25,354 bases of DNA from a bacterium (GTDB taxonomy: Bacteria; CG2-30-53-67; CG2-30-70-394), in NCBI GenBank assembly GCA_024278555.1, contig JAJRSX010000017.1, positions 1 to 25,354 on the forward strand, read 5' to 3'. The stretch's first letter is position 1. Each line of letters opens with the position of its first letter. Of the stretch, positions 20,868 to 25,354 are shown one piece after another. The translations under genes were made by a program, and so were the position numbers. The notes beneath the pieces are model-generated. The model was not told the DNA's origin. It saw only the letters and a list, made by a program, of their open reading frames with translations, and made no database searches.

Positions 20868-20955
20868 GGTAGGCGCCGGCTCCCACCGGCGATCAGGCCC
20901 GAAGGGCCTGCCGCGGCCGGTGGCCGCGGATCGCGAGCGGGAGCCCGCTCCTACC
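20868..20955. repeat. Inverted pair of REP-like elements with two inner hairpins
   Basis: Two 27-base units face each other: 20868-20894 on the plus strand and 20929-20955 on the minus strand. Both start GGTAGG, share GGCTCCC in the middle and end GCGATC; each also contains its own G/C palindrome (GCGCCGGC-type and GAGCGGGC-type). Between them lie two perfect hairpins, AGGCCCGAAGGGCCT (20895-20909) and CCGCGGCC-GGT-GGCCGCGG (about 20911-20929). The layout is that of a BIME. It lies between gltA and the shikimate kinase gene, both minus-strand, where such elements often limit read-through or protect upstream mRNA. Confidence 0.85.
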
Positions 20956-20974
20956 GTGCCCCGCGCATCGCTCC

Positions 20975-22261
20975 CTACCCCCGCTCCTCCACCCCGACGT
21001 AGTGGCGTTCGGTGGCGCCGGTGTAGATCTGCCGCGGGCGGCCGATCTTGAAGTTCGGATCTCCCTGGAGCTCGACCCACTGGGCGATCCAGCCCGGCAG
21101 CCGGCCGATGGCGAACATCACCGTGAACATGTTCACCGGGATGCCGATCGCCTGGTAGATGATCCCCGAGTAGAAGTCGACGTTCGGGTAGAGCTTGCGC
21201 TCGACAAAGTAGTCGTCGGCCAGGGCCTGCTCCTCCAGCTCCACCGCCACGTCCAAGAGGCGCGACTGGACGTGGAGCTGCTCCAAGACGTTGAAGCACG
21301 CCTTCTTGATGATCTTCGCGCGCGGGTCGAAGTTCTTGTAGACCCGGTGGCCGAAGCCCATCAGGCGGACCCCCTCCTCCTGTCGCTTGACCCGCTCCAG
21401 GAACTGCTTGCCGGTGTCGCCGCCGTCGGCGATCCGCTGGAGCATCTCGATCACCTTCTGGTTGGCGCCGCCGTGCAGCGGCCCCCACAGGGCGCAGATG
21501 CCGGCGGAGACGGAGACGAAGAGGTTGGCCAGGGAGCTGCCCACCAGGCGCACGGTGGAGGTGGAGCAGTTCTGCTCGTGGTCGGCGTGGAGGATCCACA
21601 GGGTATCGAGCGCCTTCGCCACCACCGGGTCGACCTCGTACTCCTCGCACGGGGTGCCGAACATCATCCGCAGGTAACCGCTCGCGTAGTCGAGGTGGTT
21701 CTTCGGGTAGAGGCGCGGCTGGCCGATCGAGGTCTTGTAGGAGTAGGCGGCGATGGTCGGCATCTTCGCCAGCAGCCGGTGGATGGAGACCATCACCTGC
21801 TGCGGATCGCGCGGGTCCAGGGAGTCCTGGTAGAAGGTGGAGAGGGCCCCGAGGGCCGCCGAGCAGACCGCCATCGGGTGGGCCTCCTTGGGCAAGGCGT
21901 CGTAGAAGCGGCGCATCTTCTCGTGGACCATCGAGTGGTGGCGGATCGAGTCGGTCCACGCGTCGAGCTCGACGGCGGTGGGCAGCTCGCCGTAGATCAA
22001 CAGGTAGGCCACCTCCAGGAAGGTGGACCGTTCGGCGAGCTCCTCGATCGGGTAGCCGCGGTAGCGGAGGATCCCCTTCTCGCCGTCGAGGAAGGTGATC
22101 GCGCTCTTGCAGGCGCCGGTGTTGACGTAGCCCGGGTCGAGGGTGATGGCGCCGCTCTGCTTGCGCAGGGCGGTGATGTCGATTCCCTGCTCCCCTTCGC
22201 TGCCGGTGGCCACCGGCAGTCGGTACTCCCGACCGTTGTGGGTGAGGATGGCTTCGCTCAT
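20975..22261 (-). CDS. gltA: Citrate synthase (type II, hexameric class)
   Basis: Citrate synthase condenses acetyl-CoA and oxaloacetate, the entry step of the TCA cycle. The ATG at 22261, with GGAG about 7 bases upstream, gives 428 residues, one more than E. coli GltA. The N-terminal beta domain (residues 1-40), typical of the Gram-negative NADH-sensitive class, is present. Conserved sites include ILHADHEQNCSTSTVRLVGS, LWGPLHGGAN with catalytic H263, GFGHRVYKNFDPRA with the second catalytic His, and LYPNVDFYSG with the catalytic Asp. A 12-codon upstream extension exists but lacks family similarity. It follows dciA by 57 bases in the same direction. Confidence 0.97.
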   Translation of the reverse strand: MSEAILTHNGREYRLPVATGSEGEQGIDITALRKQSGAITLDPGYVNTGACKSAITFLDGEKGILRYRGYPIEELAERSTFLEVAYLLIYGELPTAVELDAWTDSIRHHSMVHEKMRRFYDALPKEAHPMAVCSAALGALSTFYQDSLDPRDPQQVMVSIHRLLAKMPTIAAYSYKTSIGQPRLYPKNHLDYASGYLRMMFGTPCEEYEVDPVVAKALDTLWILHADHEQNCSTSTVRLVGSSLANLFVSVSAGICALWGPLHGGANQKVIEMLQRIADGGDTGKQFLERVKRQEEGVRLMGFGHRVYKNFDPRAKIIKKACFNVLEQLHVQSRLLDVAVELEEQALADDYFVERKLYPNVDFYSGIIYQAIGIPVNMFTVMFAIGRLPGWIAQWVELQGDPNFKIGRPRQIYTGATERHYVGVEERG

Positions 22262-22318
22262 GGCACGCTCCAAGAGGTTGTTGATCAACCCACTCAAGCT
22301 GCCCCAGGGGGCGCGTCC

Positions 22319-22786
22319 TTACAAGTCCGGTCCATCCGCCTCGCTGCGCTGGACCGCCAGCGCCCGGGCGATGGCCTCCCGCAGGGCGTCGTCTTCCACC
22401 TCGGCGGCGGCCGCCTCCGCGGCGCGCTGGCGGGCCGGGGTCGGCGGCGGCGGGAGCGCCTCGGGCGTGGGGAGGGGGGTGGCCTCCAGGGGGTGGAGGA
22501 CGAGGCGCACCTCCGCCGGCCACGCCTCGTCGGCCCAGGCGTGGATCTTTTGCAGGAGCTCACCACGGCGGAAGTTCAGCTCGGTGAGCCAGCCGGCGTC
22601 GTACACGTGGACCACCAGCGCCTTGCCCTGGAGGTGACTCGCCTCGCTATGCGCCGCGATCGGCGCCCCGACCACCGCCGCCCACCCCTCGCGCAGCCGC
22701 GCCACCCGACCGGAGGCGGCCGCCATCCGCGGCTCCTTGAGGATGCGGCCGAGGAGGACGTCGAGGGGCTGGAAGCCGCGGGCCAT
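22319..22786 (-). CDS. dciA: DciA/DUF721-type protein, putative DnaB helicase loader
   Basis: DciA loads or assists the replicative helicase DnaB in bacteria lacking DnaC or DnaI; it was formerly DUF721. The 155-residue protein has the N-terminal KH-like domain with LREGWAAVVGAPIAAHSEAS, LQGKALVVHVYDAGWLTELN and FRRGELLQKIHAWA (about residues 28-90). A low-complexity tail follows, with TPLPTPEALPPPPTP and alanine-rich helix, the disordered type of C-terminus known in DciA proteins. The ATG at 22786 has no clear ribosome-binding site. The family call is good; helicase loading is from family knowledge, not shown by sequence. Confidence 0.82.
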   Translation of the reverse strand: MARGFQPLDVLLGRILKEPRMAAASGRVARLREGWAAVVGAPIAAHSEASHLQGKALVVHVYDAGWLTELNFRRGELLQKIHAWADEAWPAEVRLVLHPLEATPLPTPEALPPPPTPARQRAAEAAAAEVEDDALREAIARALAVQRSEADGPDL

Positions 22787-22858
22787 GGGGGGGCGCTACG
22801 CGCCGGGGGGAGGGAGGTAGGGAAATAGGGGTGGTCAGCGCTGCGGGCTGGGACGGCC

Positions 22859-23010
22859 GTAGAAAGAAGGTAGAAGGTAAAAAGGGGGCGGACGGCCCTG
22901 CGGGCCGCATGAGCTGTCGATGAAAGCCACCCACGAAGAGATGATCGCCGGCCGCAGGCCGGCACCACCCCCTTTCTACCTTCTACTACCTACTTTCTAC
23001 GCGTTTCTAC
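22859..23010. repeat. Large imperfect inverted repeat of GTAGAA heptad-like units
   Basis: The left arm (22859-22887) reads GTAGAAAGAAGGTAGAAGG then TAAAAAGGGGG. The right arm (22970-23010) is its complement, CCCCCTTTCTACC, TTCTACTACCTAC, TTTCTACGCG and TTTCTACGCG. The arms are about 80 bases apart, and the loop holds two smaller palindromes: GGCCCTGCGGGCC (about 22898-22910) and GCCGGCC-GCA-GGCCGGC (about 22947-22963). The element fills most of the gap between ppiD and dciA. Its AT-rich arms contrast with the GC-rich background. Function unknown; it could separate the two transcripts. Confidence 0.75.
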
Positions 23011-23032
23011 GCGCGCGAAGCGCGCCCCTACA
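23011..23032 (-). repeat. REP-like element overlapping the ppiD stop codon
   Basis: On the minus strand this reads GTAGGGGCGCGCTTCGCGCG, the same GTAGG head followed by a G/C palindrome (GCGCGC-TTC-GCGCGC type). The TAG inside its head (23030-23028) is the stop codon of ppiD, so the element begins within the last codons of the gene. REP insertion right at a stop codon is compatible with normal protein length. Confidence 0.55.
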
Positions 23033-24944
23033 TCTCCGCGGCGCCGCCGCTGCCGAGGATGCGGGCGACGACCTTCGGGTTCATCTTCACCTGCGCCTCT
23101 TCTTGCAGACGGGCGGTGAGGACCTCCATGGCGAGCTGGTGTTTGGCGGTGAGGAGCTGGTTGCGGAGCGCCTCCTTGGCCGCCTCCAAACCGGCGGGGT
23201 CGGGGGCGATGTGCTTCGTCACCTCGACCACCGCCGAGCCCTGCGGCCCCCGGAGGAGCAGGGCGGAGCGGTCCTTGGGGAGGTCGAACGCCTTGCGCAC
23301 GTCGCCGAAGGCGGCCAGGGGGGCGGGCGGCTGGGTGCGGGTGAAGGGGGCGGGCTCGACCACCGCCACCCCGAGCCCCTTGGCGAGGGTGGCCAGGGCG
23401 GTGCCGTTGTTGATCGCCTCGGTCCACTGGCGGGCGGTCTCGTCGGCGAGGGCGGCGGCGCGCTCCTTGAGGAGGTCGGCACGCACCGCCTCCTTGGCCT
23501 CCTCCAGCGACTTCGGCCGCGACGGGATGCGCTCGGTGGTGCGCACCACGTAGAAGAGGCCGTTCGCCTCCACCGGCGGCGCCACGCTGCCCGCGGCGGT
23601 GGCGATCGCCGCCTCCACCACCGGCTTCGGCAGGGCGACACTGGTGGCGTCGAGGGGGCCGGCGGTCTCCCAGGTGAGCTTTGCCTCGGCGGCCAGCTTG
23701 TCCGGGTCGCCGCCGTCGGCGATCGCCTCTTGGAGGGCGGAGGCGCGGGCCAGGGCGAGGGCCTTGGCCTGCTCCTTCACCACCTCGGCGCGCACCGCCT
23801 CCTTCACCTCCTCCAGGGGGCGCAGCCCCGCCTCTTTGTGCTCCTCGATCTGGATGATGTGGAAGCCGAACCGGGTCTGCACCGGGCCGACGATCTCCCC
23901 CGCCCGGGCCGCGAAGGCGGCCTCTTCGAAGGCGGGGACCATCTGGCCGCGGTGGAACTCACCGAGCTCACCGCCCTGGGCGGCGGTGGTGTCTTCCGAG
24001 TGCGCCTTGGCCAGCTCAGCAAAGTCCTTCCCCTCCTGGGCCTGGGCGAGGATCTCGATCGCCTTGTTCTCCACCTCCTTCACCTTTGCCGGGTCGGCGT
24101 CCTGGGCGACGCGCAGGAGGATGTGGCGGGCGCGGACCGTCTCCGGTACCTCGTACCGGTCGAGGTGCATCTCGTAGGCCTCGCGCAGCTCGTCGTCGGT
24201 GGGCTTCACCTCCTGCTCGAAGTCGGCCGGGTTGAAGGCGAGGGTGGCGACCTTCACCTGCTCTCCCACCAGGTACCGTTCCCCGTGCGCCGCGTGGTAG
24301 GCGGTGAGCGCGGCGTCGTCCACCTTCACCTGCCCCTCCAGGTGGGCCGGATCGAGGAGGCAGTAGCTGACCTTCAGCTTCTCCCCCTGCAAACGGTATT
24401 GCTCGGCGACCTCGGCATCGCTCACCGTCAGGGTGCCGCGCACCAGGCGCGACAGGTGGAAGGCGGCGAGGAGCTCACGCCGGTTCGACTCGAACTGGTC
24501 CGGGGAGAGGCGGCGGCGGCGCAGGTAGGCGTCATAAAACCGCTTCTCGAAGTGGCCGTCCTGCTGAAAGTCGGTGATCGCCCGGATCGTGTCGAGGAGC
24601 TCCGCGTCGCTCACCGACAGCCCCATCTCCGAGGCGGCGTGGGCCAGGAGGCGCCGGCTGATGAGGTTGTCCAGGGCGCGCCGCTTCAGGCCGAGCTGCT
24701 CCACCAGCTTCGGGTCGACCGTACCGCCGGTGGCCTGGCGCAGGGAGTCGAGGAGGTTGTTCAGCTCCATCTGGTAGTCGTGGTAGAGGAGCTGGTCGCC
24801 GTCGACCCAGGCGACGATGCCGGTCGGGTTGTTCGCCGCGCCGCCCTTGCCCCATGCGTAGAAGATGGTGACCACGAAGGCGGCGATGACCAGCCAGAGG
24901 ATGGCCTGGAGCGAGCGGATCGACTCGCGCATGGAGGTGAGCAT
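23028..24944 (-). CDS. ppiD: PpiD-like periplasmic folding chaperone, parvulin domain
   Basis: PpiD is an inner-membrane-anchored periplasmic chaperone near the Sec translocon. The 638-residue protein starts with a short cytoplasmic tail and one transmembrane helix (about 12-32, SLQAILWLVIAAFVVTIFYA). A SurA_N-like helical chaperone region follows (43-260; DGDQLLYHDYQMELNNLL, LIDD-type LDNLISRRLLAHAASEMGLS). The parvulin domain (about 268-370) has RARHILLRVA, FAELAKAHSEDTTAAQGGEL and FGFHIIQIEEH. The C-terminal half repeats coiled helical units (EEAKEAVRADLLKERAAALA). In E. coli the PpiD parvulin domain is inactive; activity here is unknown. GAGGGG lies 10 bases before the chosen ATG; a second ATG is at codon 5. 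Its end overlaps a REP-like element. Confidence 0.92.
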   Translation of the reverse strand: MLTSMRESIRSLQAILWLVIAAFVVTIFYAWGKGGAANNPTGIVAWVDGDQLLYHDYQMELNNLLDSLRQATGGTVDPKLVEQLGLKRRALDNLISRRLLAHAASEMGLSVSDAELLDTIRAITDFQQDGHFEKRFYDAYLRRRRLSPDQFESNRRELLAAFHLSRLVRGTLTVSDAEVAEQYRLQGEKLKVSYCLLDPAHLEGQVKVDDAALTAYHAAHGERYLVGEQVKVATLAFNPADFEQEVKPTDDELREAYEMHLDRYEVPETVRARHILLRVAQDADPAKVKEVENKAIEILAQAQEGKDFAELAKAHSEDTTAAQGGELGEFHRGQMVPAFEEAAFAARAGEIVGPVQTRFGFHIIQIEEHKEAGLRPLEEVKEAVRAEVVKEQAKALALARASALQEAIADGGDPDKLAAEAKLTWETAGPLDATSVALPKPVVEAAIATAAGSVAPPVEANGLFYVVRTTERIPSRPKSLEEAKEAVRADLLKERAAALADETARQWTEAINNGTALATLAKGLGVAVVEPAPFTRTQPPAPLAAFGDVRKAFDLPKDRSALLLRGPQGSAVVEVTKHIAPDPAGLEAAKEALRNQLLTAKHQLAMEVLTARLQEEAQVKMNPKVVARILGSGGAAEM

Positions 24945-25215
24945 GGTTGGGTACCCCTCGAGATCGTGCGGAGTGGCATTATCGCCACGAAGATCGCCAA
25001 CGGTGAGGGCGGACTATAGGGAAGGGGTGTGGGGCGCTACAAGAAAGGGGCGCGCTTGGGGCCCGCTTCGCGCGCTAGGGATTGGGGAAGGAGAGCCCTT
25101 CGGGCTGATGAGCTGGTGAGGGGAGGTATCCGGGAGAAAGTAGAAAGGGGGGGAGCTTCACCACACAGCGGATCACCGGCCGCGCTAGCGGCCGACCACC
25201 CCTAACCCCTAGTCC
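24945..25215. repeat. Gene-free repeat-rich region upstream of ppiD
   Basis: No gene is supported. The ppiD promoter must lie here; TAATGC and TTGGCG occur on the minus strand around 24975-25000 but their spacing is poor. Other items: a degenerate REP-like piece GGGGCGCGCTT ... GCTTCGCGCGC (about 25047-25077), a hairpin AGCCCTTCGGGCT (about 25094-25106), another GTAGAAAGGGGGG unit (about 25140-25152), and a palindrome GGCCGCGCTAGCGGCC (about 25178-25193). These are the same repeat types seen at 22859-23032. Confidence 0.5.
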
Positions 25216-25219
25216 CTAG
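25199..25219. repeat. Degenerate heptamer tandem repeat CCCCTAA/CCCCTAG/TCCCTAG
   Basis: Three adjacent 7-base units, CCCCTAA (25199-25205), CCCCTAG (25206-25212) and TCCCTAG (25213-25219), differ at only a few positions. The period matches the GCTGAGA array at 16341. They directly border the distinct sequence that begins at 25220. Confidence 0.6.
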
Positions 25220-25354
25220 GAGTCTGTCGGACTTATGCACGATCTACTGCTTGATTCGCGGATCTCGGCCCGGATCGCGCCCCGTTCTTCGTTACATAGG
25301 CCCGCGTAGCGCTCGAACGGGTCGCAATCCGGACTCGAGCCCGCTTTCCCTCGC
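25216..25354 (-). other. Possible edge of a mobile element or truncated coding sequence
   Basis: From about 25220 the sequence changes character (more balanced base use than the neighbouring genes). It begins with AGTCTGTCGGACTTATGC, containing the short inverted repeat AGTC-TGTCG-GACT. A minus-strand frame stays open from the window edge to a TAG at 25218-25216 and reads, in part, DCDPFERYAGLCNEERGAI and RAEIRESSSRSCISPTDS. An abrupt change next to a tandem repeat, with a short inverted repeat at the border, is what an IS or transposon end looks like. I do not recognise a transposase in the 46 codons visible. Confidence 0.3.

Noticed and set aside
16341-23010. CRISPR arrays from the short repeats
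   Set aside because: Units are 7-10 bases without unique spacers of constant length, and no cas gene is present.

Overview
This is a GC-rich bacterial window of mostly housekeeping genes. It suggests a member of the Pseudomonadota, probably a gammaproteobacterium or a deep relative. The support is GlnE, PpiD, a YcgN-type protein, a 428-residue E. coli-like citrate synthase, a DciA protein and REP-like palindromes of the GTAGGAGCGGGCT type. The GatCAB amidotransferase, DUF1573 and multiheme cytochrome genes show it is not an enteric-type genome. The class is not settled by the sequence.

Layout. 1-5411: a minus-strand gatC-panD-gatA-//-gatB locus. A 1.7 kb accessory island between gatA and gatB holds intergenic repeats, a relic of a Fic-family gene and an intact vapBC-type toxin-antitoxin pair on the opposite strand. 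5412-5685: divergent control region with three short palindromes. 5686-9201: glnE, 1171 residues, much longer than E. coli GlnE (946) because the region between its two nucleotidyltransferase halves appears to carry two GlnD-like ACT domains. 9215-10310: a decayed pRiA4b ORF-3-type gene with two visible lesions. 10311-10757: a repeat-filled gap with no gene. 10758-16302: a plus-strand series that is mostly exported: a DUF1573 protein, a metallophosphoesterase-like tetraheme lipoprotein, an HtrA/Deg protease, a cytoplasmic YcgN-type cysteine protein, an MsrA-MsrB lipoprotein and a small zinc-ribbon protein. 16377-17923: two overlapping minus-strand methyltransferase genes, divergent from a 744-residue TPR/O-GlcNAc-transferase-like protein (17962-20196). 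20221-24944: minus-strand shikimate-kinase-type gene, gltA, dciA and ppiD. 24945-25354: a repeat-rich end with a possible mobile-element edge.

How the genes work together. gatC, gatA and gatB supply the transamidosome. GlnE adjusts glutamine synthetase activity and may sense glutamine through its own ACT pair. The 10.7-16.0 kb series looks like a periplasmic redox and protein-quality module (heme lipoprotein, protease, methionine sulfoxide repair). The methyltransferases and the OGT-like protein look like a glycan or protein modification locus.

The intergenic spaces are unusual. They hold (i) REP-like palindromes, including a clean inverted pair at 20868-20955, (ii) short tandem repeats of roughly 7-10 bp period in several unrelated sequences, and (iii) a longer dispersed repeat shared by the two loci that contain broken genes (near 1.6-2.0 kb and 10.4 kb). 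The best candidate for something undescribed is the GlnE with an internal tandem ACT pair. The next are the phosphoesterase-like tetraheme lipoprotein that lacks metal-site motifs, and the repeat system.
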